NCBI RefSeq assembly: GCF_001445655.1 | Contig: NZ_LNBE01000004.1 | Coordinates: 930,001 to 994,000 of the forward strand | Direction of reading: 5' to 3' | Length of the DNA: 64,000 nt | Source of the DNA: Streptomyces roseifaciens | GTDB lineage: Bacteria; Actinomycetota; Actinomycetes; Streptomycetales; Streptomycetaceae | Part shown: one piece after another, positions 1-9,590 of the stretch | How positions within the stretch are numbered: the first letter of the stretch is position 1 | Layout: each line of letters opens with the position of its first letter | Notes under the pieces: generated by a model | Databases searched by the model: none | What the model saw: only the letters and a program-made list of their open reading frames with translations | Told to the model about the DNA's origin: nothing | Position numbers and translations under genes: made by a program

Positions 1-587
<587 letters not shown>

Positions 588-593
588 CGACCG

Positions 594-632
594 GCCTGCC
601 CGGCGGATCCCGCCACGTCCCGCCGGGCAGGC
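594..632 (+). terminator. Stem-loop terminator after the protease gene
   Basis: GCCTGCCCGGCGG at 594-606 pairs perfectly with CCGCCGGGCAGGC at 620-632 across a 13-base loop, seven bases after the protease stop. No T-tract follows, which is usual for high-GC actinomycete terminators. Confidence 0.75.
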
Positions 633-915
633 CCCGCCCCCCCGGCCCGCTGGGCCGTCCGGATGGTCCCGCGAACCCGTACGGACCAGTCCCGGTACGG
701 CCCTCCCCGGCCCGCCCGCCCGACTCCGGTATGACGTGGGCGGGCCTCCGTCATCCTTTCGGCCGAGGCGGGAATGGTCGGACAGTCGAGGTGTGGGCGC
801 GATAAAGGCCCGTAACGTGAGGAGCGTGGCCCGCCGGCCCCGGAGGACGACACGAATCCGGGGCGCCCGCGGCGGCCGCAGACCGAGCCGTCCGTTACGG
901 AAAGGGACCACCTCC
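633..915. other. Intergenic stretch without a supported gene
   Basis: About 280 bases between the protease terminator and the next start. Open frames here are extensions of neighbouring frames and lack ribosome binding sites. It presumably holds the promoter of the next gene, but I cannot point to a convincing -35/-10 pair. Confidence 0.5.
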
Positions 916-1650
916 GTGTCCGCCAAGACCCGCATCGCCGCCGCCACCGTCCTCGCCGCAGCCGTCGGCGCGGTGGCCTGGCCCACGGCGAGCGCGTTCG
1001 CCGCGGACCTGCGCACCGCCGGCGACACGGACGGCGGCAGCGGCCGCCCCACCCGCCCGGACCGCCCCGTCGTCGTGCAGCAGGTCCAGCTGCCCGACGG
1101 CAGCCGGGCCCGGCTGACCTCCGGCGAGCGCGGCACGACCGTCACCGTGACCAAGCACGGCAAGCAGCGCCACACCTTCGACACCGCCCGCCCCACGGCC
1201 GACCTCGACCGGCTCCACCTGCGCATCCTCGGCGGCGACACGCACAAGCCCACCCTGCGCGCCTCCCTCGACGGCACCGGGCTGACGAACTACTACGACT
1301 TCGCCTCCGGCACGCTGCGGCACACCCCCGACGGGGCCGAGGGCACCACGGTCACGAGCAGCGGCGCCGGCCACGACAAGGGCGCCAAGCACGCCCGCGG
1401 CGTGGTCACCGTGCGCAACGGCTCCGCGGAGGGCCACGAGCAGCAGGCCACGCCCCCCGCGCGCACCCTCCACGCGGCCTCCAGCAACCCCGTCAAGCGC
1501 GTCGTCGAGGCCGGCGAGGTCATCAAGGTCCGCCACGACATCGGCACCCCCGCCCTCGCGGGCGGCGCCGGGCTGCTCGCCCTCGGCGGCGGCGCCTACG
1601 GCATGCGCCGCCTCGCCGCCCGGCGCGCCGCCGCCCGCACCGGAGCCTGA
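916..1650 (+). CDS. Exported hypothetical protein with C-terminal membrane anchor
   Basis: The protein has 244 residues from a GTG start placed 7-8 bases after a GGAAAGGGA ribosome binding site. Upstream in-frame codons give an Arg-rich, implausible N-terminus. Residues 1-31 form a signal peptide (K-R, an Ala/Val-rich core, then ASAFAA). The middle is hydrophilic and Thr/Arg/His-rich. Near the C-terminus a Gly/Ala/Leu hydrophobic stretch (about 215-232) is followed by an Arg-rich tail (RRLAARRAAAR), the layout of a membrane-anchored extracellular protein. No catalytic motif is visible and I do not recognise the family. It lies just upstream of a two-component pair in the same direction, so it could be a surface or sensing partner, but that is only positional. 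Confidence 0.7.
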   Translation: MSAKTRIAAATVLAAAVGAVAWPTASAFAADLRTAGDTDGGSGRPTRPDRPVVVQQVQLPDGSRARLTSGERGTTVTVTKHGKQRHTFDTARPTADLDRLHLRILGGDTHKPTLRASLDGTGLTNYYDFASGTLRHTPDGAEGTTVTSSGAGHDKGAKHARGVVTVRNGSAEGHEQQATPPARTLHAASSNPVKRVVEAGEVIKVRHDIGTPALAGGAGLLALGGGAYGMRRLAARRAAARTGA

Positions 1651-1768
1651 CCCGCGGTTGCGGCGGCCCAGCGGCCCCGCTGACATGGAGGGGCGGCCGG
1701 AGGCGGCACCGGCCCGTCACCCGCACACACCAGGCCCCCGCACGGCCGGCACAGCGCAAGGAACGAGT

Positions 1769-2446
1769 ATGGCGATCACCGTGGTCATCGCGGACGACCA
1801 GGAGATGGTCCGCACCGGCTTCCGCATGATCCTGGAGAGCCAGCCCGACATCGAGGTCGTCGCCGACGTCGTGGACGGCGAGGCCGCCCTCACCGCCGTC
1901 GAGCAGTACGAGCCCGACGTGCTCCTCCTCGACATCCGCATGCCCAAGCTCGACGGCCTGGAGGTCACCCGCCGCCTCTCCGAACGCGCCGCCGACCGCC
2001 CCGGCACCGGACGGCGCCCCCGCATCGTCATCGTCACCACCTTCGACCTCGACGAGTACGTGCACACCGCGCTCCGCAACGGCGCCTCCGGCTTCCTGCT
2101 CAAGGACGCGAGCCCCGCCATGCTCGTCGAGGCCGTGCACGCCGCCGCCGTCGGCGACTCCCTCATCTCGCCCGCCATCACCGTCCGCCTCCTGCGCGAC
2201 ATGGCCCCCGCCAACCCGGCGGGCCCCGCCCGGGCCCCCTCCGAGCCGCTCACCGACCGCGAGGCCGACGTCGTGCGCTGCCTGGCCCGCGGCGCCACCA
2301 ACGCCGAGATCGCCGCCGAGCTCTTCGTCTCGCTGTCCACGGTCAAGACCCACCTGGCCAACGTGCAGCTGAAGCTCGACGCCCGTAACCGCGTCGAGAT
2401 CGCGGCGTGGGCCTGGGAGAGCGGACTGGCCACGGGCAGCGCATGA
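1769..2446 (+). CDS. NarL/FixJ-family response regulator
   Basis: 225 residues. The start ATG follows AAGGAAC with 5-base spacing. An N-terminal receiver domain (about 3-125) has the acidic pair D9-D10 and the phosphoacceptor D55 in LLLDIRMP; the conserved Thr and Lys lie in VTTFD and LLKDAS. A C-terminal LuxR-type helix-turn-helix (about 155-218) starts at LTDREADVV and includes the ATNAEIAAEL and STVKTHL helices. It should bind DNA as a dimer after phosphorylation by the kinase encoded next: the stop overlaps that gene's start (ATGA), so the two are translationally coupled. Target genes are unknown; the adjacent exported protein is one candidate. Confidence 0.93.
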   Translation: MAITVVIADDQEMVRTGFRMILESQPDIEVVADVVDGEAALTAVEQYEPDVLLLDIRMPKLDGLEVTRRLSERAADRPGTGRRPRIVIVTTFDLDEYVHTALRNGASGFLLKDASPAMLVEAVHAAAVGDSLISPAITVRLLRDMAPANPAGPARAPSEPLTDREADVVRCLARGATNAEIAAELFVSLSTVKTHLANVQLKLDARNRVEIAAWAWESGLATGSA

Positions 2447-3594
2447 ACAGAGTGGCCGGATGGGCCGCCCGGCACCCCCGGCGCGCCGCCGCCGCGAAGG
2501 TCGCCCTCGCGGTCGCCCTGCTCTGCCTGGTCGTCTCCGAGAGCATCGTCCTCGCCCGGCAGCCGAGCCGCCCCCACGCCATGGTGCTGGCCTCGGGCGT
2601 CGCCGTCTGCCTGTGCGCCGTCCCCTACAAGTGGATCCCCCTCACCGTCCGGGCCTCCGCCGCCGTCGCCGTCTCCTGGACCACCAGCCTCGTCCTGATG
2701 ACGGGGCAGCACCCCGAGACCGTGTGGGGCATGGGCGAGGCCATCGCCCTGCTCGCCCTCCTCACCTCCGTCCTCCAGCGCGCCTCCACGCGCGTCGCCG
2801 CGATCCTCGGCCCCACGCTCGCCCTCGCCTGCCTCGCCGCCCCCATGCGCGACCTCGACCCCGGGCCGTTCACCGCCGTCTTCTGCACGCTCACCGTCGT
2901 CGTCACCGCGTACTCGATGCTGCTGCGCAGCCAGTCCGGGCAGCGCGTCCGCGACCTCGCGGCCGTCCGCAACGCCGAGCGCCTCGAACTCGCCCGCGAG
3001 CTCCACGACCTCGTCGCCCACCACGTCACCGGCATCGTCGTCCAGGCCCAGGCCGCCCGCTTCACCGCCCTCGACGGGCCCGCCGCGGCGGCCGCCTTCG
3101 AACGCATCGAGGTCTCGGCCGGCGAATCCCTGAGCTCCATGCGGCGCCTGGTGGGCATCCTGCGCGAGGGCGACGCCGAGACCGAACCGGTGGCGGGCCT
3201 GCCGGAAGTGCGCGCCCTCACCGAGGCCTTCGCCCGCACCGGGCCGCCCGTCACCCTCTACATCGAGAAGGGGATGGAGAACTGGATCCCCGCCGAGGTC
3301 GCCGCCGGCGTCCACCGCGTCGTCCGCGAGGCCCTCACCAACATCCGCAAGCACGCCGCCGACGCCACGGCCGTACGGATCGGGATCCGCGGCGTCCCGG
3401 CCGGCGTCGAGCTGCGCATCGCCGACGACGGCAAGCACGCGGCCGTCCTCTCCGACAAGGCCCGCGGCGGCGGCTTCGGGCTCGTCGGCCTCAGCGAGCG
3501 CGCCAAGGCCATGGGCGGCATCCTGCGCGCGGGCCCCGCACCGGAGGGCGGCTGGGAGGTCACGGCGCTCTTCCCGGCGGACCGCAGGCGGTAG
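2443..3594 (+). CDS. Sensor histidine kinase (HisKA_3 type)
   Basis: 383 residues, ATG overlapping the regulator stop. The N-terminal ~155 residues contain four to five hydrophobic segments with very short loops and no sizeable extracellular domain, so sensing is probably within the membrane. The dimerisation/phosphoacceptor helix carries H188 in RELHDLVAHHV, the HisKA_3 signature that pairs with LuxR-type regulators. A GHKL ATPase domain follows (about 275-383) with the N-box REALTNIRKHA, the G1 motif IADDGK and the G2-like GGGFGLVGLSERA. It is the cognate partner of the preceding regulator by overlap and family. The stimulus cannot be read from the sequence. Confidence 0.93.
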   Translation: MNRVAGWAARHPRRAAAAKVALAVALLCLVVSESIVLARQPSRPHAMVLASGVAVCLCAVPYKWIPLTVRASAAVAVSWTTSLVLMTGQHPETVWGMGEAIALLALLTSVLQRASTRVAAILGPTLALACLAAPMRDLDPGPFTAVFCTLTVVVTAYSMLLRSQSGQRVRDLAAVRNAERLELARELHDLVAHHVTGIVVQAQAARFTALDGPAAAAAFERIEVSAGESLSSMRRLVGILREGDAETEPVAGLPEVRALTEAFARTGPPVTLYIEKGMENWIPAEVAAGVHRVVREALTNIRKHAADATAVRIGIRGVPAGVELRIADDGKHAAVLSDKARGGGFGLVGLSERAKAMGGILRAGPAPEGGWEVTALFPADRRR

Positions 3595-3718
3595 GGCGGG
3601 CCCGGGACCACGGGCGGTACCGCCCGCGGCAGGCACGACGCCGTCGCCCGGCGGCCCGTTCGCCCCGCGCTCAATCCGCCACGGGCGCAAAACCCCGGGC
3701 GCGCGCCCTCCGCGTGCC

Positions 3719-3724
3719 TACGGT
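3719..3724 (+). promoter_or_regulatory. -10 hexamer of a leaderless promoter
   Basis: TACGGT stands seven bases before the ATG at 3732, so transcription should begin at or next to the start codon of the hydrolase gene. Confidence 0.55.
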
Positions 3725-3731
3725 GGGCGTC

Positions 3732-4472
3732 ATGAAGATCAGCAAGGAAGCCGCCATGGAGACCTCCCAAGTCACCGACCGCATATGGATGTTCCGCTTC
3801 CCCGTCGGGCAGGCCTACGCCCTCCGCCTGCCCGACGAAAGCTGGACCCTCGTCGACACGGGCCTGCCCGGGTACGCGCAGCAGATCCTCGCCGCCCTGC
3901 GCGGTCTCGGCGCCGCTCCCGGAGACCTCCGCGAGATCGTCCTCACCCACTCCCACGGCGACCACACCGGCTCCGCCGCCGCCCTCGCGGCCGCCACCGG
4001 CGCGCGCGTCCTGGCGGGTGCCGGCGACGCCCCGGTGATCCGCGGCGACGTCCCCGAGCCGCCGCCCGCCTTCCTCGACTGGGAGGTGCCGCTCTTCGAG
4101 TCCGTGCACGAGCTCGTCCCGGAGCTCGCGCACACCACGGTCACCTGCCCCGTCGACGGCGAACTCGCCGACGGCGACACCCTCGACTGGGGCGAGGCGG
4201 CCACGGTCGTCCACGTGCCCGGGCACACCGCCGGCGGGATCGCGCTCCACCTGCCAGCCTCCGGCGTGCTGTTCACGGGCGACACCATCGCCAACGTGCA
4301 GCAGCTGATGCCGGGCGTGTTCAACACCGACCGGCCGCAGCTGTTCGACTCCTTCCGTCGCCAGGCCGCCCTCGACGTCGAAACGGCGTGCTTCGGCCAC
4401 GGCGACCCCCTGGTCGGGGGAGCGGGGAAGGCGTTGCGCGCGGTGGCGGCGGGTCTGGACCGACAGGTGTAG
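3732..4472 (+). CDS. Metallo-beta-lactamase-fold hydrolase
   Basis: 246 residues. The metal-binding signature HSHGDH lies at residues 73-78, with further ligands in the PGHTAGG and FTGDT stretches and a late FGHGD. This is the glyoxalase II-like branch of the fold, normally a binuclear zinc hydrolase in the cytoplasm. There is no signal peptide. Two starts are possible: ATG 3732, supported by a -10 hexamer for leaderless transcription, and ATG 3756, which has AAGGAAG five bases upstream and would give 238 residues. The gene stands alone between the kinase and an opposite-strand VOC gene. The substrate (thioester, lactone or quorum signal) cannot be assigned. Confidence 0.88.
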   Translation: MKISKEAAMETSQVTDRIWMFRFPVGQAYALRLPDESWTLVDTGLPGYAQQILAALRGLGAAPGDLREIVLTHSHGDHTGSAAALAAATGARVLAGAGDAPVIRGDVPEPPPAFLDWEVPLFESVHELVPELAHTTVTCPVDGELADGDTLDWGEAATVVHVPGHTAGGIALHLPASGVLFTGDTIANVQQLMPGVFNTDRPQLFDSFRRQAALDVETACFGHGDPLVGGAGKALRAVAAGLDRQV

Positions 4473-4494
4473 GGCTACGGGTAAGGGACAAGTC

Positions 4495-4875
4495 CTAGAG
4501 CGACTGCCCGTAGCAGAGGCAGAAGGGGTGCCCCGCAGGGTCGTTGAACACCCGGAACCCCTTCCGCTCGCCGCCGCTGTCGTGGAGGAAGGTGGCCCCC
4601 AGTGCGATCACCTCGCGCTGGGCCCGCTCCACGTCCTCGATCGTGTCGACCTCGAAGTCCAGGTGGAACTGCTGCGGGAACTCCGGGTCCGGCCAGCGCG
4701 GCGGGCGGTGGTCCTTCGCCTCCTGGAAGGCGATCTGCTGCCCCGTGGAGGACGTCAGCCACACCCACTCCGGGTCGGAGGCGTCCACCTCCCAGTCCAG
4801 GATCCGGGCGTAGAAACCGGCCAGGGCGGCGGGATCCGGGCAGTCGACGACGGGATACATCAGTTTTGCGATCAT
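4495..4875 (-). CDS. VOC-family (glyoxalase/bleomycin-resistance fold) protein
   Basis: 126 residues from ATG (MIAKLMYPVV). The beta-alpha-beta-beta-beta repeats of a vicinal-oxygen-chelate protein are recognisable: VVDCPDPAALAGFYARIL at the start of the first half, DFEVDTIEDVERA in the second, and the closing FNDPAGHPFCLCYG typical of the DUF/Glyoxalase_6 subgroup in Streptomyces. Such proteins are small cytoplasmic dimers with varied roles, including metal-dependent isomerases and antibiotic binding. It is convergent with the preceding hydrolase (22 bases between stops) and divergent from the GH101 gene. No specific substrate is suggested. Confidence 0.88.
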   Translation of the reverse strand: MIAKLMYPVVDCPDPAALAGFYARILDWEVDASDPEWVWLTSSTGQQIAFQEAKDHRPPRWPDPEFPQQFHLDFEVDTIEDVERAQREVIALGATFLHDSGGERKGFRVFNDPAGHPFCLCYGQSL

Positions 4876-5005
4876 GAAACGATCCTGCCCTCTTCCGGAC
4901 AGGAGTCCAAGAGCCGCCGCACTTTTGTCCATGGGCGTCGCAGCCCGCGCCCTCCACTGTGAGCCGTGACCACAGGTACGGAGGGGTACGGAGGAGGAGC
5001 ACGGC

Positions 5006-8000
5006 GTGGATGTCGACCCAGGGACGCGGCAGCAGCCCCCGCACGGCGGCAGCGGAGCGCCCACCCGGCGCACCGTGGTCACCGCCGGCACCCTCGCAGG
5101 AATCGCAGGCATCACCGGCATCGCCGGAGCGGCCGGTGCCACCGCACTCGCCGGGACGGCCGCGGCCGCCACCCCCACCCGGCCCGCCGCCGAAGCCGTC
5201 CTGCGCTCCGCCGACCTCGACGTCCGCATCGACACCGCCTTCCCCCGCATCATCGCCTACACCCACCGCCCCACCGGAGACGTCGTCCACGCCCAGGAGG
5301 ACCCCGTCACCTCCCTGCTCGTGGACGAGAAGGAACACACCCCCCACGTCACCTCCACCGTCCGCGGCGACCGCGCCGCCTACGCCCTCACCCTCGACGG
5401 CGGCACCCGCATCGACGCCGAGATCCACGTCGACGGCCTGCTCGTCCACTGGCGGATCACCCGCATCGCCGACACCCCCGCCCTGCGCGTCGGCACCCTG
5501 CGCATCCCCGGACTCGCCCTGCTCAGCGTCCGCAGCAGTCAGCCCGGAGCCGCACTCCTCGCCGCCCGCATCCAGCTCGACAAGGCCAAGAACGGCGACA
5601 CCCTCGTCCGCCCCGGCCCGGACACGCCCGCCGACGAGGCGCCCATCGGCTGCGCCTACGCCGTCGTCAGCACCGGCCGGCTCGCCGCCGCCGCCGACAC
5701 CAACACCGTCCAGGACCGGCCCGACGCCGCCACCGCCTGGGAGAACGGCCGCTTCCGCCGCCAGACCCTCACCCGCACCGGCTACACCAAGACCCAGCTC
5801 ACCTGCGGCCAGTGGACCCACCGGGCCGCGGGAGCCGCCCCCACCGACACCGAACCCCTGCCCCGCGCCACCGTCATCCTCACCCGCGACCGCAACGGCG
5901 ACGGCGACGCCGACTGGCAGGACGCGGCCATCGCCCTGCGGGACATCACCCCCGAGCCCCTCGGAGCCGCCGAACAACACCTGCGCGTCGTCCCCCACAT
6001 AGCGTTCAACTTCGCCAGCCAGGCCACCAACCCGTTCCTCGCCACCCTCGACGACGTCAAACGGATCGCCCTGGCCACGGACGGACTGCGGCAGTTCACC
6101 CTCCTCAAGGGCTACCAGTCCGAAGGCCACGACTCGGCCCACCCCGACTACGGCGGCAACTACAACACCCGCGCCGGCGGCCTCGCCGACCTCAACACCC
6201 TGCTGCGCGCCGGAAAACGCTGGAACAGCGACTTCGCCGTGCACGTCAACACCACCGAGTCCTACCCGGTGGCCCACGCCTTCTCCGAGACCCTCGTCGA
6301 CAAGAACGACAGACAGTGGGACTGGCTCGACCAGTCCTACAAGATCGACGCTCGGCGCGACCTCCTCTCCGGCGACGTCGTCCGCCGCTTCCGGCAGCTG
6401 CGCGACGAGACCGACCCCGCCCTGACCACCCTCTACATCGACGTCTTCCGCGAGTCCGGCTGGAACTCCGACCGGCTCCAGCGCGCCCTGCGCGAGCAGG
6501 GCTGGCAGATCACCACCGAATGGGGCCACGGCCTGGAGCGCTCCAGCCTCTGGGCGCACTGGGCGAGCGAGACCGACTACGGGCCCGACACCTCGCGCGG
6601 CATCAACTCCCGGCTCATCCGCTTCGTCCACCACCACCGCAAGGACGTCTTCGCCGACAAGTGGCCGCTCCTCGGCACCGCGAAGCTCGGCACGTTCTCG
6701 GGGTGGCAGGGCAAGACCGGCTGGGAGCCCTTCCATCGCCTGCTGTGGACCGAGAACCTCCCGGCCAAATACCTCCAGGCGTACCCCGTCCGCACCTGGG
6801 GCGAGCACGAGATCACCTTCGAAGGGCCGACACGGACCGCCGTCGCCGACGCCGACGGCACGCGGACCATCACCACGGACGGGCGCGTGGTCTACCGCGG
6901 CGGCACGTACCTCCTGCCCTGGGAACCGCGCGAGGCCCGCGACCCCGCCAAGCTCTACCACTACAACCCGCAGGGCGGCACCACCCGCTGGCGCCTGCCG
7001 CGCGGCTGGGCCGGGCGGCGCACGGTCGTCCTCCACCGGCTCACCGACCAGGGCCGCGCCGACGCCCTCGAACTGCCGGTCAGCGGCGGCGAGGTCACGA
7101 TCGGGGCCGCGGCCGGGCAGCCGTACGTCCTCACCCGCGGCCACGGCCGCTCGCCGGACCCCGCCTGGGGCGAGGGCACCCCCCTGTACGACCCCGGCTT
7201 CCACTCGGGTGGCCTCGGTGGCCTCGGTGGCCTCGGCGGGTGGCAGGTCACCGGGCCCGCGGCCATCGAACGCAGCCCCCTGGGCGACTGGGAGCTCGTC
7301 GTCCGCGCCGGGGGAGCGGCCACGGCCGGCCAGCGGCTCGCCCGCCTCAGGCCCGGCACCTACGCGGCGTCCGTACAGGTCGAAGTCGGCGACACCGCGG
7401 GGGAGCGGCGCCGGGCCGGCCTGGAGATCCGCACCGCCGACGGCGTCACCGCCGCCAACTGGACGGACACCTCGACCGCCGTCAATCACGTGGCCGCCGA
7501 CCGCAAGCACGGCACCCGCTTCCAGCGGATGTTCACCCGGTTCACCGTGCCGCCGGGCGGCGGTCCCGTCACCCTGACGCTGACCGCCGCCGAGGGCGGC
7601 GCGCGCGTCCGCTTCGACGCGCTGCGGGTCGTCGCCACGGAAGCGCCGGCCACTCGTGCCGGCGCGCTCGTCTTCGAGGACTTCGAGCACGTCCCCCAGG
7701 GGTGGGGCCCCTTCGTCAAGGGCGACGCGGGCGGCGCGACCGACCCCCGTACCCACATCGCCCAGCGGCACGCGCCCTTCACCCGGCGCGGCTGGAACGG
7801 CAAGGCCGTCGACGACGTCATCGACGGCACCCAGTCCCTCAAGTCGCGCGGCGAGAACACCGGCGTCGTCTACCGCACCGTGCCGCACACCGTCCGCTTC
7901 CGGCCCGGGCACCGCTACCGCGTCTCCTTCCGCTACGAGAACGAGACCGCCGGGCAGTACGCCTGGATCACCGCCGTCGACACGCCGGAGACCCGCGAGC

Positions 8001-8179
8001 TGCACCGCACCCCGCTGCCCGCCGCCCACGCGCCCGCCACGCACACGTACGAGTTCACCGCGCCGGAGGCGGGGGAGGCGTGGGTGGGGCTGCGCAAGAC
8101 GGGCGACGGCAGCACGGCGGAATTCGTCCTCGACGGCTTCACGGTGCACGAAGCGGACGGGGCGGACGGGGCGGCGTAG
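5006..8179 (+). CDS. Tat-exported endo-alpha-N-acetylgalactosaminidase (GH101)
   Basis: 1057 residues from GTG, with a strong GGAGGAGG site upstream. Residues 20-52 are a Tat signal (TRRTVVTAG, then an Ala/Gly/Ile-rich core). The catalytic barrel is recognisable as GH101: the strand LYIDV with nucleophile candidate D479 and ITTEWGHG with acid/base candidate E505 match the arrangement in pneumococcal enzymes. The family releases the core-1 disaccharide (Gal-beta-1,3-GalNAc) from Ser/Thr of mucin-type glycoproteins. After a short Gly-Leu-Gly repeat linker near residue 735, the C-terminal ~310 residues look like two beta-sandwich carbohydrate-binding modules. No cell-wall anchor is present, so the enzyme is presumably secreted. 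The AraC gene just downstream could control it. Confidence 0.88.
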   Translation: MDVDPGTRQQPPHGGSGAPTRRTVVTAGTLAGIAGITGIAGAAGATALAGTAAAATPTRPAAEAVLRSADLDVRIDTAFPRIIAYTHRPTGDVVHAQEDPVTSLLVDEKEHTPHVTSTVRGDRAAYALTLDGGTRIDAEIHVDGLLVHWRITRIADTPALRVGTLRIPGLALLSVRSSQPGAALLAARIQLDKAKNGDTLVRPGPDTPADEAPIGCAYAVVSTGRLAAAADTNTVQDRPDAATAWENGRFRRQTLTRTGYTKTQLTCGQWTHRAAGAAPTDTEPLPRATVILTRDRNGDGDADWQDAAIALRDITPEPLGAAEQHLRVVPHIAFNFASQATNPFLATLDDVKRIALATDGLRQFTLLKGYQSEGHDSAHPDYGGNYNTRAGGLADLNTLLRAGKRWNSDFAVHVNTTESYPVAHAFSETLVDKNDRQWDWLDQSYKIDARRDLLSGDVVRRFRQLRDETDPALTTLYIDVFRESGWNSDRLQRALREQGWQITTEWGHGLERSSLWAHWASETDYGPDTSRGINSRLIRFVHHHRKDVFADKWPLLGTAKLGTFSGWQGKTGWEPFHRLLWTENLPAKYLQAYPVRTWGEHEITFEGPTRTAVADADGTRTITTDGRVVYRGGTYLLPWEPREARDPAKLYHYNPQGGTTRWRLPRGWAGRRTVVLHRLTDQGRADALELPVSGGEVTIGAAAGQPYVLTRGHGRSPDPAWGEGTPLYDPGFHSGGLGGLGGLGGWQVTGPAAIERSPLGDWELVVRAGGAATAGQRLARLRPGTYAASVQVEVGDTAGERRRAGLEIRTADGVTAANWTDTSTAVNHVAADRKHGTRFQRMFTRFTVPPGGGPVTLTLTAAEGGARVRFDALRVVATEAPATRAGALVFEDFEHVPQGWGPFVKGDAGGATDPRTHIAQRHAPFTRRGWNGKAVDDVIDGTQSLKSRGENTGVVYRTVPHTVRFRPGHRYRVSFRYENETAGQYAWITAVDTPETRELHRTPLPAAHAPATHTYEFTAPEAGEAWVGLRKTGDGSTAEFVLDGFTVHEADGADGAA

Positions 8180-8224
8180 GGGCCGCCGATGCGGCCGTCG
8201 GTGGGGCCGTCGATGGGGCTGTAG

Positions 8225-8242
8225 AGGGGGCCGCCGCCCCCT
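8225..8242 (+). terminator. Short GC hairpin between GH101 and araC-type genes
   Basis: AGGGGGC at 8225-8231 pairs with GCCCCCT at 8236-8242 across a four-base loop, 45 bases after the glycosidase stop. It is compact and lacks a T-tract, so its effect on transcription is uncertain. Confidence 0.45.
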
Positions 8243-8308
8243 GGTGAAAGCGCGTCGCCATGCGCGAAGATCGGCACACGGGGCCGACACCGCGGGAGGC
8301 CGGGACCC

Positions 8309-9199
8309 ATGTACCAGACATGGATGCGCTACTTCACCCCCGGCCCCGTCCACCACCGCCTCGGCCTCGTCTGCCTCGGCGTCGGCCTGCAGCACGGGGC
8401 GCTCCCCGCGGTCGGCCCCCGCACCCTCGACCACCACGTCGCCGTCGTCGTCCACGCCGGCAGCGGCTGGCTGCGCACGCCCGACGGGCGCACCCGCACC
8501 GTCACCGGCCCCGCGCTCCTGTGGCTCGCCCCCGGGGTCCCCCACCACTACGGGGCCGCGGGCGGGACCGGCTGGGACGAGAGCTTCGTCGACTTCACCG
8601 GCCCGGCCGTCGCCGCCTATACGGAACTGGGCTGCATCGAGCCCCACCGGCCCCTCGTGCCCCTCACGGACACCACCGCCGTCCGCGCCGTCGTCCACCG
8701 CATCGCCCGCGCCGCCCGGCGCGCCAATCCGCTCCTGGAGGTCGAGACCTCCGCGGCCGTGCACGAACTCCTGGTCGCCCTGCGCCGGGCGCGGGCCGAC
8801 ACCACGCGTGGCGGAGAACCGATTCTCCAGGCGCTCGCCCGGGACGCCTTCCTGCCCCTGTCCGTCGCCCAGCACGCCGCCCGGCACGGCATGACCACCG
8901 CCGAACTGCGCGCCGCCGTACGCCGCGGGGCCGGCTGCAGCCCCAAGGACTACCTGCTGACCATCCGCCTCGGCCGCGCCAAGGAACTCCTCGCCGCCAC
9001 GGAACTGCCCGTCGCCGCCGTCGCCCGCCGCGTCGGGTACGCCGACCCCGCCTACTTCAGCCGCCTCTTCACCCGCCGCGTCGGCACCGCGCCCGTCCGC
9101 TTCCGCGCCCGCCAAGGGCGCGCCGTGCCCGGCGGATGGAGCGCGCGCATCCCCGACCCGGACCACCCACCGGTGATCGCACCCCGCCCCTCCGCATAG
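8309..9199 (+). CDS. AraC-family transcriptional regulator
   Basis: 296 residues, ATG preceded by a GGGAGG-like site. The N-terminal half resembles the cupin-like ligand-binding domain of AraC proteins (VVHAGSGWLRTPDG, then LLWLAPGVPHHYG). The C-terminal half has the paired helix-turn-helix domain: a first helix-turn-helix around VAQHAARHGMTTAELRAAVRR and a second ending in VAAVARRVGYADPAYFSRLFTRR with the family signature. It binds DNA as a sugar- or metabolite-responsive activator in most relatives. Its position 129 bases downstream of the GH101 gene, in the same direction, makes mucin-type glycan degradation the obvious candidate process, though this is inferred from context only. Confidence 0.9.
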   Translation: MYQTWMRYFTPGPVHHRLGLVCLGVGLQHGALPAVGPRTLDHHVAVVVHAGSGWLRTPDGRTRTVTGPALLWLAPGVPHHYGAAGGTGWDESFVDFTGPAVAAYTELGCIEPHRPLVPLTDTTAVRAVVHRIARAARRANPLLEVETSAAVHELLVALRRARADTTRGGEPILQALARDAFLPLSVAQHAARHGMTTAELRAAVRRGAGCSPKDYLLTIRLGRAKELLAATELPVAAVARRVGYADPAYFSRLFTRRVGTAPVRFRARQGRAVPGGWSARIPDPDHPPVIAPRPSA

Positions 9200-9202
9200 G
9201 CT
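9197..9202 (+). promoter_or_regulatory. -10 hexamer of a leaderless promoter inside the araC-type stop
   Basis: TAGGCT begins at the TAG stop of the AraC gene and lies eight bases before the chorismate mutase ATG, so the mutase message is probably leaderless and separately initiated. Confidence 0.6.
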
Positions 9203-9210
9203 CGGTGACC

Positions 9211-9516
9211 ATGAGCAACAGTTCCATGGACGAATCCGTACGGGCCGAGCTGGGCCGGCTGCGCGACAGCATCGACAACATCGACGCAGCGGTGATCCAC
9301 ATGCTCGCCGAGCGCTTCAAGGCCACCCAGCAGGTCGGCCACCTCAAGGCGGCCCACAAACTGCCCCCCGCCGACCCGGCCCGCGAGGCCCGCCAGATCG
9401 CCCGCCTCCGCGAACTGGCCGAGAACGCCAAACTCGACCCCGCCTTCGCGGAGAAGTTCCTGAACTTCATCGTCGCCGAGGTCATCCGCCACCACGAAAC
9501 CATCGCCCGCGCGTAG
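9211..9516 (+). CDS. Chorismate mutase (AroQ type)
   Basis: 101 residues, all-helical AroQ fold. The typical first helix (LRDSIDNIDAAVIHMLAERF) supplies the active-site Arg and Asp, followed by KATQQVGHLKA with the catalytic Lys, then DPAREARQIARLRELA, and a final helix FLNFIVAEVIRHHE. It converts chorismate to prephenate, the branch point to phenylalanine and tyrosine. The length is that of a single-domain enzyme with no DAHP synthase or prephenate dehydratase fused, so in Streptomyces it functions as a free cytoplasmic dimer. No ribosome binding site is visible; the upstream TAGGCT supports leaderless expression. It is followed by a repeat block, not by other shikimate genes. Confidence 0.93.
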   Translation: MSNSSMDESVRAELGRLRDSIDNIDAAVIHMLAERFKATQQVGHLKAAHKLPPADPAREARQIARLRELAENAKLDPAFAEKFLNFIVAEVIRHHETIARA

Positions 9517-9590
9517 CGCTTCCAGCGCGTGCAGCACGACGCGCACGGACCCGGCCCACCCCTGGGCCGGCACCGCGGCTGCCGCACGCC

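Noticed and set aside
4475..9166. A minus-strand open frame of about 1560 codons opposite the GH101 and AraC genes
   Set aside because: It is a shadow frame of high-GC coding sequence: Gly/Ala/Val/Glu-rich, no domain, no start signal. The plus-strand genes show clear families and codon bias.
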